64,000 bases of DNA from RYN-111 sp963760125 (GCA_963760125.1 CAVXBV010000011.1:186001-250000), one strand, 5' to 3'; positions 1 to 8,910 are shown, counted from the first letter of the stretch. Translations and numbers: made by a program. Notes: generated from the letters alone by a model not told the origin.

Positions 1-648
1 CTCCGGGCCGGTCCCGCCGTACAGCAGCGGGGTCCCGACGAACCGGGGGTGGTGGGTGTAGACGGCCCGCGTCAACGAGACCTCCCGCTGGCGGGCGGTC
101 ATCGACGGGCTGGTGACGGCGACGTGCCCGTCCACCCACACCGAGGAGTCGCGGGTGAACAGCAGGTTGGGAAGGGGCGGGACGACGAAGTCCCCGGCTC
201 CTGCCAGGCGGGCGACGACGCCCTCGGGTCCGGTCCGCGGCAGCTCGTCGTGCGTGAGCCCGGCAGTGAGGTGCAGTGCCAGCTCGGGGCTCGGGAGGTC
301 CAGCAGCCACGAACGCAGGGTCGCCGCAAGGGCGGGTCCGACCTCGACGGGGCTCACGGCGGACGTGATGACCTCGTCGCGCGCCGCCGGGACGTCCAGG
401 GTCTCGGCCAGCAGTTGCTGCAGGTGCAGGACCTCGACGCCGTGGTCGCGCAGGGCCTGGGCGAACGCGTCGTGCTCCTCCTGCGCGCGCCCCACCCACG
501 GCACGCCGTCGAACAGCAGGTCGGCGTTGTTGCGGGGGGTCAGGCGCTGCAGCTCGGCCCCCGGTCGGTGCAGCAGCACGGTGCGCAGCCGCCCGACCTC
601 ACTGGTCACGCCGCTGGTCGGACCCGTCGCTTTTTCCCCGGTGGTCAT
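1..648 (-). CDS. arcA: Arginine deiminase, N-terminal 216 residues (cut by window edge)
   Basis: Hydrolyses arginine to citrulline and ammonia, the first step of the arginine deiminase route. The reading frame starts at ATG 648-646 and runs off the window start still open, so about half of a roughly 410-residue enzyme is present. Visible family signatures are the N-terminal segment RTVLLHRPGAELQRLTP, the substrate-loop segment NNADLLFDGVPWV, and PNLLFTRDSSVW, which matches the FTRD active-site region. An AGCGTA (TACGCT on the coding strand) box lies 8 nt before the ATG, suggesting a leaderless or very short leader. The gene is divergent from the PAS-like gene. Identification is firm; operon partners lie outside the window. 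Confidence 0.93.
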   Translation of the reverse strand, partial: MTTGEKATGPTSGVTSEVGRLRTVLLHRPGAELQRLTPRNNADLLFDGVPWVGRAQEEHDAFAQALRDHGVEVLHLQQLLAETLDVPAARDEVITSAVSPVEVGPALAATLRSWLLDLPSPELALHLTAGLTHDELPRTGPEGVVARLAGAGDFVVPPLPNLLFTRDSSVWVDGHVAVTSPSMTARQREVSLTRAVYTHHPRFVGTPLLYGGTGPE

Positions 649-741
649 CGCCTGTGAGCGTAGGGGGTGGGGTCAGTCCGGGGTCCACTACGCCGTCTGG
701 GTGACTAATAGTGATCATTTGCCCACAGGCGGTCCCAAATC

Positions 742-762
742 GGGCCATCTGGCCCCTATCCT
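742..762 (+). promoter_or_regulatory. Inverted repeat abutting a -10 box upstream of the PAS-like gene
   Basis: GGGCCA (742-747) and TGGCCC (750-755) form a perfect 6-bp inverted repeat around TC, directly followed by TATCCT (757-762), which fits a -10 element. The palindrome would lie in the promoter spacer, a classical place for a repressor site. No -35 consensus is obvious. A factor binding here is inferred only from position and symmetry. Confidence 0.4.
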
Positions 763-768
763 CGTGGA

Positions 769-816
769 ATGACCTGGTCCGATGGCGCCTCGCGAGGCTG
801 CGCGGCGACCCGCTGA
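769..816 (+). other. Possible 15-codon leader peptide coupled to the PAS-like gene
   Basis: ATG 769 lies 6 nt downstream of TATCCT, the spacing seen for leaderless starts elsewhere in this window. The frame encodes 15 residues (MTWSDGASRGCAATR) and its TGA (814-816) overlaps the ATG (816-818) of the next gene by one base. This looks like translational coupling of a leaderless leader peptide to the downstream start. Against it: no family is recognisable and a random 15-codon ORF is not rare in GC-rich DNA. Confidence 0.3.
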
Positions 817-1313
817 TGGCGCTCGCCGTCCAGCCGGGTGCCCGGCTGATCCTGCCGCTGCGCCGGCTGCCGTCGCCCGCGCCCGAGGCCCGCCCCCATG
901 AGGGCCGCCCGCTCGTGTCTCGACTGCTCCACCTCGACGCCCGCCCGGACTCCGGTCTGAGTAGGTGGGTCGAGCAGGTGCGGGCGAGTGCCGAGGCCTG
1001 CCTGGCCGTCGACGCCGCCGGCCGGGTCGTGGCCATGAGCCCGTCGTGCGGCGAGCTGCTCGAGCTGCAGCCCGACGGTTGCGTCGGCGCACTGCTGCTC
1101 GACCTCGTCTACATGGTCGACTTCACGCAGACCGGTCTGCCCCTCGTCGACGCCGAGCGCAGCACCCCGCCGCTGCGCGCCCTCCGCAGCCAGCGCCTGG
1201 CGCGCGGGCTCGTCCGGCTCCGCCTCCCCTTGGCTGGCCCTGCGACCTTCGACGTCGTCGGCGTCCCGCTCGAGTCCGGCACCGGGGCGCTGGGCTTCCT
1301 CACCCGCGTCTGA
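816..1313 (+). CDS. Small PAS-like sensory protein
   Basis: 165 residues from ATG 816. The central part (about 40-110: EACLAVDAAGRVVAMSPSC, then LLLDLVYMVDF) has the look of a PAS fold, with the typical 'vDaaGrVvamSpscgeLLel' opening. No output domain, HTH or kinase follows, so it may be a stand-alone sensor or a protein-interaction module. The frame stays open upstream to an ATG at 711, but that would start inside the promoter region, so 816 was chosen; it has no strong Shine-Dalgarno and could be coupled to the leader peptide at 769-816. It converges on larC, with the two stop codons one base apart. The function is unassigned. Confidence 0.6.
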   Translation: MALAVQPGARLILPLRRLPSPAPEARPHEGRPLVSRLLHLDARPDSGLSRWVEQVRASAEACLAVDAAGRVVAMSPSCGELLELQPDGCVGALLLDLVYMVDFTQTGLPLVDAERSTPPLRALRSQRLARGLVRLRLPLAGPATFDVVGVPLESGTGALGFLTRV

Positions 1314-1314
1314 G

Positions 1315-2453
1315 TCAGCCGCGTCCGTCAGCACTGTTGAGGCCGCGCAACGCCTCGGCCAGCACGTCCTTCGCCGGCCGTCCCAGCGCCGCCGCCGCGG
1401 TGGCCACGTCCTCCCACTCAGGTGTGGAGGTCACCGGTTGTCCGTCCAGCCACGACGTCTTCACCCGTACGGCGTGACCGCCCACCAGGACCTCGCCGGT
1501 CGTGCGCTCCAGGGCGTGCTTGGTCACCTCCTGCTCACGCAGCCCGATGGTGCTGGTCTCCCGGAACACCACGGCCCGCAGGTGCGGGGCGTTCGCCCGG
1601 GAGCTCAGCACCGACAGGGTGTGCGCCGGCCGCCCCTTCTTCATGAGGATCGGCGTGAGCCACGCATCGGCCGCGCCGGCGTCCAGCAGGGCGGTGAGGA
1701 CCGCCGGCCACAACCGGGGGTCGAGGTCGTCGACGTTGGTCGCGAGCAGCACCTCGGTCGCGCGGGTCTCTGCCGGCGTCCCCAGGACGAGCCGCAGCAC
1801 GTTGGCCACCTCGACCGGATCGCGCCCGCCCGCGCCGTACCCGACGCGGTCGACCGCGAGCGTCGGCAGGGATCCCCACGTGTCGACGAGGGTGGCCAGC
1901 AGCGCGGCCCCGGTGGGCGTGGTCATCTCCGCGGGCACGGCGCCGGCCTGGACCGGGCAGCCCGCCAGCAGCGCGAGGACCGCCGGCGCGGGTACCGGCA
2001 AGGGCCCGTGCGCACCCCGCGTGGTGCCGGAGCCCAGCGAGAGGGTCGAGCAGTGCAGCGCCTCCAGCCCGAGGTGCGCCAGTCCCGCGCAGACCCCGAC
2101 CACATCGGCCAGGGCGTCGTGCGCGCCCACCTCGTGAAAGTGCACCTCGTCCACGGGCACCCGGTGGATCGCGGCCTCGGCCTCGGCCAGGCGGGCGAAC
2201 ACCTCGCGGGAGCGGCCCTCGGGCAGCAGAGCGCGGACCTCGGCCCAGGTACGGGTGGTCGCGTCGTCCGGCGCGTGGACGTCGACCTTCGTCGCGCCGA
2301 GCCCGGCGCGGGACGTGGCAGCCGCGGTCAGCGTGATGCCGAGGTCCAAGGCCCCGACCGCGTCCTGCAGCACGTCGAGCGGGACACCCGCATCGACCAG
2401 GGCACCCAGCAGCATGTCCCCGCTGGCCCCCGCCGAGCCGTCGACCCAGCCGA

Positions 2454-2457
<4 letters not shown>
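1315..2457 (-). CDS. larC: LarC, nickel insertion protein for the nickel-pincer cofactor
   Basis: LarC is the CTP-dependent cyclometallase that inserts nickel into the pyridinium bis-thiocarboxylate precursor to give the nickel-pincer nucleotide used by lactate racemase and relatives. The 380-residue protein begins GWVDGSAGASGDMLLGALVD, has the family motif VHFHEVGAHDALADVVG near residues 105-125, and continues through the C-terminal half (TNVDDLDPRLWP, LMKKGRPAHTL) in one frame. In Lactiplantibacillus plantarum this protein needs a programmed frameshift between larC1 and larC2; here it is one uninterrupted ORF. ATG 2457 overlaps the larB stop (ATGA), so the pair is translationally coupled. 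No larA or larE is visible in the window. Confidence 0.93.
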
Positions 2458-3176
<719 letters not shown>

Positions 3177-3182
3177 GCTCGG

Positions 3183-3233
3183 AGACTAGGACCCGCGCGG
3201 GACGCCGGTCGCTCGGCTCCAGATGAGTAGGCT
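3183..3233. promoter_or_regulatory. Back-to-back leaderless promoters for larBC and the DUF4446-pheA pair
   Basis: On the minus strand the -10 box TAGTCT (plus-strand AGACTA, 3183-3188) ends 6 nt before larB GTG. On the plus strand TAGGCT (3228-3233) ends 6 nt before GTG 3240. Both match TANNNT, and neither gene has a Shine-Dalgarno in the remaining 6 nt. The two boxes are 39 bp apart, so the promoters must share upstream contacts. Confidence 0.55.
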
Positions 3234-3239
3234 CGCCCC

Positions 3240-3785
3240 GTGCTCCTCGCCCCCCAGACCCTCGAGATCGTCGCGCTGTCAGCGGCCGGGGTCGCGGCGC
3301 TCGCGCTGGTGCTCGCCCTCGCGGCGCTGGTGCGGATGCGGCGGCTGTCGAAGGCCCTGGGTCAGCTGACCGGCGGCGACGACGGCGCGACCTTCGTGGA
3401 GTCGGTGACCCGGCAGCACCGCGAGACCCAGGGCCTGCGCACCGACGTGGGTCAGCTCCGCGAGGACCTCGCCGCCGCGCGCGCCGACCTGTCCGACGCC
3501 CTGCGGCACGTCGCGGTCGTGCGGTACGACGCGTTCGGCGACATGGGCGGGCGCCTGAGCTTCTCGGCCGCCCTGCTGGACGACGCGGGCGACGGGCTGG
3601 TGCTCACCTCGATCAACGGCCGGTCCGAGACCCGCACCTACGCCAAGGGCGTCAAGGCAGGGGAGAGCGACCACTCGCTCAGCCCCGAGGAGGAGCAGGC
3701 GATCGCGTACGCCAGCCGGAACGCGGTCCAGCCCCCCGAGCCGCTCGAGGCCGAGCCGCGACGCGGTCGCTTCAGCCGCCGGTGA
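3240..3785 (+). CDS. DUF4446 family membrane-anchored protein
   Basis: 181 residues starting at GTG 3240. Residues about 8-30 form one hydrophobic segment (LEIVALSAAGVAALALVLALAALV), followed by a charged, heptad-like stretch to about residue 85 and the DUF4446 core VAVVRYDAFGDMGGRLSFSAALLDDAGDGLVLTSI, then GRSETRTYAKGV and a basic tail. This family is common in Gram-positive bacteria and of unknown function; the layout suggests a small membrane-tethered coiled-coil protein. It precedes pheA by 25 bp and is probably cotranscribed with it. Confidence 0.85.
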   Translation: MLLAPQTLEIVALSAAGVAALALVLALAALVRMRRLSKALGQLTGGDDGATFVESVTRQHRETQGLRTDVGQLREDLAAARADLSDALRHVAVVRYDAFGDMGGRLSFSAALLDDAGDGLVLTSINGRSETRTYAKGVKAGESDHSLSPEEEQAIAYASRNAVQPPEPLEAEPRRGRFSRR

Positions 3786-3810
3786 TGGCTCGCCTGGGGG
3801 GGCGGTCCTG

Positions 3811-4740
3811 ATGGCGGCGTACGCCTACCTCGGACCGGCGGGCACGTTCACCGAGGCCGCCCTGCACGCCCTGCTCGCCCGGACGGACGCCGATCGTGAC
3901 ACCGAGCAGTGGCCCATGCCGACGGTCGCCGCAGCCTTCGACGCGGTCCGGGTGGGGGTGGTCGATCGCGCGGTCGTCCCGTTCGAGAACAGCGTCGAGG
4001 GGTCGGTCGCGACGACCCTGGACGAGCTCGCGATGGGTCCGGCGGTGCAGGTGGTCGACGAGGTGCTGCTGCCGGTGGCCTTCGCCCTGCTCGTCCGCCC
4101 CGGGATGCGCCTCTCGGCGGTCCGCTCGGTCGCCACGCACCCGCATGCCGAGGCGCAGTGCCGCCGCTGGCTGGCCCAGGCGCTCCCCGACGCGACGGTC
4201 GTGCTGGTGTCCTCCACGGCCGAGGCCGCCCGGCTGGTGGCCGAGGGGGTGCACGACGCGAGTGTCAGCGCCCCGGTGGCGGCTGCCCACTACGGCCTGG
4301 AGCTGCTTGCCCAGGGCGTGCAGGACAACGAGGGCGCCGTCACGCGCTTCGTGGTCGTCAGCGCGCCAGGTCCCGTCCCGCCGCCCTCGGGTGCGGACCG
4401 CTCCACCCTCGTCGCCTTCATCGCCGACGACCACCCCGGTGCGCTGCTGGAGCTGCTGACGGAGTTCGCGGTCCGGGGCGTCAACCTCACCCGCATCGAG
4501 TCGCGCCCGACTGGCCACGGCTTGGGTCGCTACTGCTTCTCGGTCGATCTCGAGGGCCACGTCGCGGACGCGCGCGTAGGGGAGGCGCTGTCGGCGCTGA
4601 AGCGGGTCTGCGCCGACGTGCGCTTCCTCGGCTCCTACCCGCGGGCCGATCGCGTCGCGCCGACAACGCGAGCGGGGGTCGCGGACAGCGACTTCATGTC
4701 GGCCGCCGCCTGGCTCGCCGCGCTGCGCCAGGGCGGCTGA
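3811..4740 (+). CDS. pheA: Prephenate dehydratase with C-terminal ACT domain
   Basis: Converts prephenate to phenylpyruvate in phenylalanine synthesis. The 309-residue monofunctional enzyme has the PDT domain (1-185) with YLGPAGTFTEAAL, PFENSVEGSV (58-67) and the catalytic TRF motif (178-180), followed by an ACT domain (about 199-275). The ACT domain keeps GALL (210-213) and ESRP (230-233), the residues that bind phenylalanine in feedback-regulated enzymes, so feedback inhibition is expected. There is no chorismate mutase domain, as usual for actinobacteria. ATG 3811 follows a G-rich stretch that can serve as ribosome binding site. Confidence 0.96.
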   Translation: MAAYAYLGPAGTFTEAALHALLARTDADRDTEQWPMPTVAAAFDAVRVGVVDRAVVPFENSVEGSVATTLDELAMGPAVQVVDEVLLPVAFALLVRPGMRLSAVRSVATHPHAEAQCRRWLAQALPDATVVLVSSTAEAARLVAEGVHDASVSAPVAAAHYGLELLAQGVQDNEGAVTRFVVVSAPGPVPPPSGADRSTLVAFIADDHPGALLELLTEFAVRGVNLTRIESRPTGHGLGRYCFSVDLEGHVADARVGEALSALKRVCADVRFLGSYPRADRVAPTTRAGVADSDFMSAAAWLAALRQGG

Positions 4741-4764
4741 CGAGCAGTCTGGCCGCTCAGCCGC

Positions 4765-5436
4765 TCAGTTGTGGTTGTGCTTCGGCACGGTCGGCCCCTC
4801 AGAGGCCTGCACGATGACGAACCCCTGACCGGTGAACCCGAGCTGGAAGGCCTCTCCGGACCCGCGGCCGACCAGCGCGCCTGCCGTCGCGGAACGGACC
4901 AGGCTGGTCTGCAGCGTCGAGGACCAGGCGATGGCGGACTGCAGGTCCGCGAACGTCGGGGCCTCCGCCGCGTTCAGCACCACGGGCGTGCCGCAGGCGC
5001 TGAGCACCAGGCGCCCGGTTCCGGTGAACACCATGTTGAACACCCCGCCCGAGAACATCGACGCGCCCTCCACCCGCCGGATGTCCCAGGTCAGACCGGG
5101 CTCGAAGGCCAGCACGTTGGCGCCGTTCACGGTCACCGAGTCCCCGTCGAGGTCGATCGCGTGCAGCTCGTTCGCGTCCTGCGCGAGGAACAGGTCGCCG
5201 CGACCGGTGCACCGCATCAGCGGGACGCCCTCCCCGGTGAGGGCCTTCTTGAGGAAGCGGCCCATGCCCCCGGCGCCCTCGTAGGCGAACGCGATCTGAC
5301 CCTGGTAGGCGACCATCGCGCCCTGTCGGGCCAGCACCTCCCCGTCGAGCGTCACCTTGAGGAGCCGCGGGTTCTGCAGCGCGAGCCGCTCGGTGCTGGT
5401 GGTCTCGAGGTTCTCTCCGAACAGGGTGCTGCGCAC
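4765..5436 (-). CDS. AIM24 family protein
   Basis: 223 residues, a beta-rich AIM24/TIGR00266-type protein; the family is widespread in bacteria and named after a yeast mitochondrial protein, but its bacterial role is not established. Typical segments are QNPRLLKVTLDGEVLARQGAMVAY, LMRCTGRGDLFLA, NVLAFEPGLTWDI and a glycine-rich end. GTG 5436 was chosen because GAAGGAG lies 5 nt upstream on the coding strand, although the frame stays open further upstream. The tail PKHNHN may be a metal-binding end. It converges on pheA and is divergent from serS. Confidence 0.85.
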   Translation of the reverse strand: MRSTLFGENLETTSTERLALQNPRLLKVTLDGEVLARQGAMVAYQGQIAFAYEGAGGMGRFLKKALTGEGVPLMRCTGRGDLFLAQDANELHAIDLDGDSVTVNGANVLAFEPGLTWDIRRVEGASMFSGGVFNMVFTGTGRLVLSACGTPVVLNAAEAPTFADLQSAIAWSSTLQTSLVRSATAGALVGRGSGEAFQLGFTGQGFVIVQASEGPTVPKHNHN

Positions 5437-5509
5437 GGGCGCTCCTTCACGTCGTGGGTACGGCGGAAACGGATCCGCCTCCCCCCAGCCTGCCCGATAG
5501 CCTGAGCCG

Positions 5510-6766
5510 GTGATCGACCTGAAGCTCCTGCGCGAGGACCCCGAGCGGGTTCGCGCCTCCCAGACCGCCCGCGGCGACGACCCGGCGCTCGTTGACGCGC
5601 TCCTCGCCGCCGCGGAGGCCCGGCGTGCGGCCGTCACTGCTGCGGACAACCTGCGCGCCGAGCAGAAGTCCGTCTCCCAGTCCGTGAAGACCGCCACGCC
5701 CGAGGAGCGGCCGGCGGTTCTCGAGCGGGCCAAGGCCCTGGCCGCGCAGGTCAAGGAGGCCGAGGTCGCGCAGACCGCCGCCGACGAGGCCCTGCGGCTC
5801 GCGCACCTCGCGGTTCCGAACGTCGTGCTGCCCGGCGTCCCGCCCGGTGGTGAGGCGGACTTCGTGGTGCTCGAGCAGGTGGGCACGATCCCGACGTACG
5901 CCTTCCCGGTCCGCGACCACCTCGAGGTCGGCGAGATCCTCAAGGCCATCGACACCGAGCGCGGTGCCAAGGTGTCCGGCAGCCGCTTCGCCTTCCTCAC
6001 CGGTCCGGGTGCGCTGCTCGAGCTGGCCCTGGTGAACATGGCGGTCACCCGCGCGACGGGCGCCGGCTTCATCCCTGTCATCGCCCCCGCCCTCGTGCGG
6101 TCCGAGGCGATGGAGGGGACCGGTTTCCTCGGGGCCCACGCCTCCGAGGTCTACAAGCTCGAGGCCGACGACCTCTATCTCGTCGGCACCTCCGAGGTGC
6201 CGCTGGCGGCCTATCACTCCGGGGAGATCCTCGACGGGCTCCCCGTGCGCTACGCCGGGTTCTCCTCCTGCTTCCGTCGCGAGGCGGGCAGTCACGGCAA
6301 GGACACCCGCGGCATCATCCGCGTGCACCAGTTCGACAAGGTCGAGATGTTCTCCTACGTCGACCCCGCCGACGCCGAGGCCGAGCACGCTCGCCTGCTG
6401 GAGCACGAGAAGTCCTTCCTCACTGACCTGGAGCTCACCTTCCGCGTCATCGACGTCGCGGCGGGCGACCTGGGTTCGTCGGCGGCGCGCAAGTTCGACT
6501 GCGAGGCCTGGCTGCCGTCGCAGGAGCGCTGGCTGGAGTTGACCTCCACGTCCAACTGCACCGACTTCCAGGCCCGGCGCCTGAACATCCGCATGCGGAC
6601 GGCGGACGGGCCGCGTTCGGCCGCAACGCTGAATGGCACCCTGTGCGCCGTCGGGCGGACCATCGCCGTCCTGCTCGAGACCCACCAGCGAGAAGACGGG
6701 TCCGTGCACGTCCCCGCAGCGCTGCGCCCCTACCTCGGTGGACGCGCCGAGCTCGACCCCGCCTGA
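5510..6766 (+). CDS. serS: Seryl-tRNA synthetase
   Basis: Class II synthetase charging tRNA-Ser, two of whose substrates are also encoded in this window. The 418-residue protein has the N-terminal helical arm (about 28-100), motif 2 around FRREAGSHGKDTRG with the following IIRVHQFDKVE, the serine-site segment TSTSNCTDFQARRL and motif 3 around NGTLCAVGRTIAVLLE. The start is GTG 5510; TAGCCT (5498-5503) ends exactly 6 nt before it, indicating a leaderless transcript. It is followed by a repeat and hairpin region that probably ends transcription. Confidence 0.97.
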   Translation: MIDLKLLREDPERVRASQTARGDDPALVDALLAAAEARRAAVTAADNLRAEQKSVSQSVKTATPEERPAVLERAKALAAQVKEAEVAQTAADEALRLAHLAVPNVVLPGVPPGGEADFVVLEQVGTIPTYAFPVRDHLEVGEILKAIDTERGAKVSGSRFAFLTGPGALLELALVNMAVTRATGAGFIPVIAPALVRSEAMEGTGFLGAHASEVYKLEADDLYLVGTSEVPLAAYHSGEILDGLPVRYAGFSSCFRREAGSHGKDTRGIIRVHQFDKVEMFSYVDPADAEAEHARLLEHEKSFLTDLELTFRVIDVAAGDLGSSAARKFDCEAWLPSQERWLELTSTSNCTDFQARRLNIRMRTADGPRSAATLNGTLCAVGRTIAVLLETHQREDGSVHVPAALRPYLGGRAELDPA

Positions 6767-6768
6767 GC

Positions 6769-6932
6769 CCCCGCTCTGCCGCTCGAGCACGCCCGTCCCT
6801 CGTCACCCCGCTGGGGCCCTGGGTTCTTCGCTGAGCACGTCCTTCCTTCGTCACCCCGCTTGAGCCCCGCTCTGCCGCTCGAGCACGCCCGTCCCTCGTC
6901 ACCCCGCTGGGGCCCTGGGTTCTTCGCTGAGC
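6769..6932. repeat. Tandem repeat with 68-bp near-identical copies, period 96
   Basis: 6769-6836 and 6865-6932 are identical over 68 bp (each opens CCCCGCTCTGCCGCTCGAGC and ends GGGTTCTTCGCTGAGC). The gap between them holds a degenerate partial unit (GTCCTTCCTTCGTCACCCCG) resembling the GTCCCTCGTCACCCCG inside the repeat, so the structure looks like a higher-order tandem array of a shorter module. It lies in the 291-bp gap between serS and the HAD gene. It has no coding signature and no unique spacers, so it is not CRISPR. Confidence 0.85.
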
Positions 6933-6953
6933 GCACCCTTCCTCTGCGACCCT

Positions 6954-6992
6954 GCCCCGCGATCGCGGGGCATGCCCCGCTTTCCCGGGGCA
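6954..6992. terminator. Two adjacent GC-rich hairpins downstream of serS
   Basis: GCCCCGCGATCGCGGGGC (6954-6971) is a perfect 18-bp palindrome. Next to it TGCCCC (6973-6978) pairs with GGGGCA (6987-6992) around an 8-nt loop. There is no U-tract, so a Rho-independent role is uncertain. The position after serS and the repeat array suggests transcription ending or transcript stabilisation. Confidence 0.5.
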
Positions 6993-7057
6993 GGTCCAGG
7001 TCGACAGGGTGGTCTGCGCTGGCTGGCGCCGCGCCCCACGCGGCTAACGTGGCCACG

Positions 7058-7900
7058 GTGAGCCCCGACAGCAGCGCGCGCGACCGGATCGACGCGTCGG
7101 ACCGACCGGCACCGCGGCTCGTCGCCTCCGACGTGGACGGCACCATCGTGCGCACGGACGGCACGGTCTCCGCGCGCACGCTCGCGGCGATCGCCGCGGT
7201 CGAACGAGCGGGCGTGCCGTTCGTCATGGTCACTGGCCGACCGGTGCGCTGGATGCCCGACATCGCCGACAAGACGGGCCACCGGGGCGTGGCCATCTGC
7301 GCAAACGGCGCGATCGCCTACGACCTGCACACCGAGCGGATCGTGCGCTCCAGCCTGCTCACGGCCGAGGCCGCCCGCGGGGTCGCCGCGGCGCTGCGGG
7401 AGGCCATCCCGGGGATCGCCTTCGCCGTGGAGCGGCTCGACAGCGGGTTCGCCCACGAGCCGACCTACGTCCCCCGCTGGGACTCCAGTGATCCGCGGAC
7501 CCAGGCGCCCATCAACGACCTGCTGACCGGCGACGTCGTCAAGTTGCTCGCACGCCACGAGGGGCTGGACTCCGACGCGCTGCTCGCCGCGGCGCAGGTG
7601 GCCGTGGCGTCTGGCGCCACCCTGACCCACTCGAACGGTGACGGGCTGCTCGAGATCAGCGCCGCCGGCGTCTCGAAGGCCAGTGGTCTCGCGGCGTACG
7701 CCGAGGAGCGCGGGGTGGACCAGGCGGCCGTCACGGCGTTCGGGGACATGCCGAACGACCTGCCCATGCTCACCTGGGCCGGTCACGGCGTGGCGATGGC
7801 CAACGCGCACCCGGAGGTGCTCGAGGTCGCCGACGAGGTCACCGCCAGCAACGACGACCACGGTGTCGCCCTGGTCCTCGAGCGCTGGTTCGGCTCCTAG
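7058..7900 (+). CDS. Cof-type HAD-superfamily hydrolase
   Basis: 280-residue phosphatase of the HAD IIB (Cof) type, probably acting on small phosphorylated metabolites. Motif I is ASDVDGTIVRTDG (nucleophile and acid Asp), motif II VTGRPVRW, and motif IV GDMPNDLPML near the C-terminus, with a cap domain between. The start is taken as GTG 7058 because TAACGT (7045-7050) lies 7 nt upstream; a longer frame exists but would run into the repeat and hairpin region. Genes of this type near serS and pheA are a familiar actinobacterial arrangement. Confidence 0.88.
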   Translation: MSPDSSARDRIDASDRPAPRLVASDVDGTIVRTDGTVSARTLAAIAAVERAGVPFVMVTGRPVRWMPDIADKTGHRGVAICANGAIAYDLHTERIVRSSLLTAEAARGVAAALREAIPGIAFAVERLDSGFAHEPTYVPRWDSSDPRTQAPINDLLTGDVVKLLARHEGLDSDALLAAAQVAVASGATLTHSNGDGLLEISAAGVSKASGLAAYAEERGVDQAAVTAFGDMPNDLPMLTWAGHGVAMANAHPEVLEVADEVTASNDDHGVALVLERWFGS

Positions 7901-7924
7901 CGCGAGGGACCGGTCACCCGGAGA

Positions 7925-8359
7925 TCAGGCGGAGAGCTCGCCGAGGTGCTTCTCGAGGCCCTTCTTGGCAGCGTCGCCGAGCCCCTGGAAACCCTTGTCC
8001 AGCAGGCGCGAGAACACCTTGAACGGCCCGCGCAGGTTGATCGTCGCGTGATAGGTCATGTCCGAGCCACCGTCGCTACGGGGCTCGATGGTGATGGTGT
8101 CCAGGGAGATCATCGCGAACTGCTTGGCGTAGAGGACGACCTTGCTGTCCGCCACGAGCTCGGTGATCTCGTAGTTGAGCGGGATGCCGTTGGCGTTGAC
8201 GTGGAAGCGCGCGCCGAGCCGCACCGGGTCGCCGTCGCTGAGCAACTTGGTCGACCGGACCGACGGGTCCCACTCCCCGGCGGAGCGGAAGTCGGCCATG
8301 TAGCGGAACACGACGGCGGGGGGAGCGGGAGACGGGACGGTCGCGACGTAGGTGGCCAT
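7925..8359 (-). CDS. SRPBCC family protein (START-like lipid or ligand-binding fold)
   Basis: 144 residues with the polyketide-cyclase/START-like pattern: ATVPSPAPPAVVFRYMADFRSAGEWDP at the start, a central TITIEPRSDGGSDMTYHA strand region and the C-terminal helix FSRLLDKGFQGLGDAAKKGLEKHL. Such proteins bind hydrophobic ligands; no catalytic residues can be assigned. Its ATG (8359-8357) directly abuts the stop codon of bpa (8362-8360), so it is translated with the proteasome activator gene. Confidence 0.8.
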   Translation of the reverse strand: MATYVATVPSPAPPAVVFRYMADFRSAGEWDPSVRSTKLLSDGDPVRLGARFHVNANGIPLNYEITELVADSKVVLYAKQFAMISLDTITIEPRSDGGSDMTYHATINLRGPFKVFSRLLDKGFQGLGDAAKKGLEKHLGELSA

Positions 8360-8881
8360 CTAGAGGTACTGCCCCGTGGCGCTGGGTCCACCCTCACCCG
8401 GAGTCGTCCCACCCGGCAGGGCAGGTCGGCCACGCATCTGCTCGAGCTGCACCCGCGCGGCCATCTGCTGCGCGAACAGCGCGGTCTGGATGCCGTGGAA
8501 CAGTCCCTCGAGCCAGCCCACCAGCTGGGCTTGCGCGATGCGGAGCTCGGCGTCCGACGGGATCGTGTCGTCGGTGAACGGCAGGGTCAGCCGATCGAGC
8601 TCCTCGCGCAGCTCGGGAGCGAGCCCCTCCTCGAGCTCCTTGATCGAGCTCTGGTGGATCTCGCGCAGCCGGGTGCGGGCGGCGTCGTCGAGAGGTGCGG
8701 TCCGCACCTCCTCGAGCAACTGCTTGATCATCGAGCCGATGCGCATCACCTTCGCGGGCTGCTCGACCATGTCTGCGGGGCTGCGCTCCTCGTCGCCGGT
8801 CGCCGGCGGGACGGTGATCTGCTGCCCGTCCTCCCCCACGACGACAATGCTCTGGCCCTGCTGGTGATCCGGCTCGCTCAT
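8360..8881 (-). CDS. bpa: Bacterial proteasome activator Bpa/PafE
   Basis: ATP-independent ring-shaped activator that opens the actinobacterial 20S proteasome to unfolded or pupylation-independent substrates. The 173-residue form has a disordered N-terminus, then the near-invariant four-helix core (LVEQPAKVMRIG-type segment 'MVEQPAKVMRIGSMIKQLLE', 'GLAPELREELDRLTLPF', 'QLVGWLEGLFHGIQTALFAQQ') and the C-terminal GQYL that docks into the proteasome alpha ring. The start is placed at ATG 8881, with CAAGAT 6 nt upstream; ATG 8899 would add six residues. It is divergent from the PLP enzyme gene, with 11-29 bp between them. Proteasome, Mpa and Pup genes are not in this window. Confidence 0.94.
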   Translation of the reverse strand: MSEPDHQQGQSIVVVGEDGQQITVPPATGDEERSPADMVEQPAKVMRIGSMIKQLLEEVRTAPLDDAARTRLREIHQSSIKELEEGLAPELREELDRLTLPFTDDTIPSDAELRIAQAQLVGWLEGLFHGIQTALFAQQMAARVQLEQMRGRPALPGGTTPGEGGPSATGQYL

Positions 8882-8910
8882 CTGCTCATCTTGTCCCATA
8901 CGGTGCCGGG

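Noticed and set aside
6769..6932. Repeat array considered as CRISPR
   Set aside because: Only two full copies of 68 bp, no unique spacers of constant length and no cas genes.
6860..7057. Upstream extension of the HAD hydrolase from ATG 6860
   Set aside because: It would translate the repeat unit and both hairpins; a leaderless promoter fits GTG 7058.
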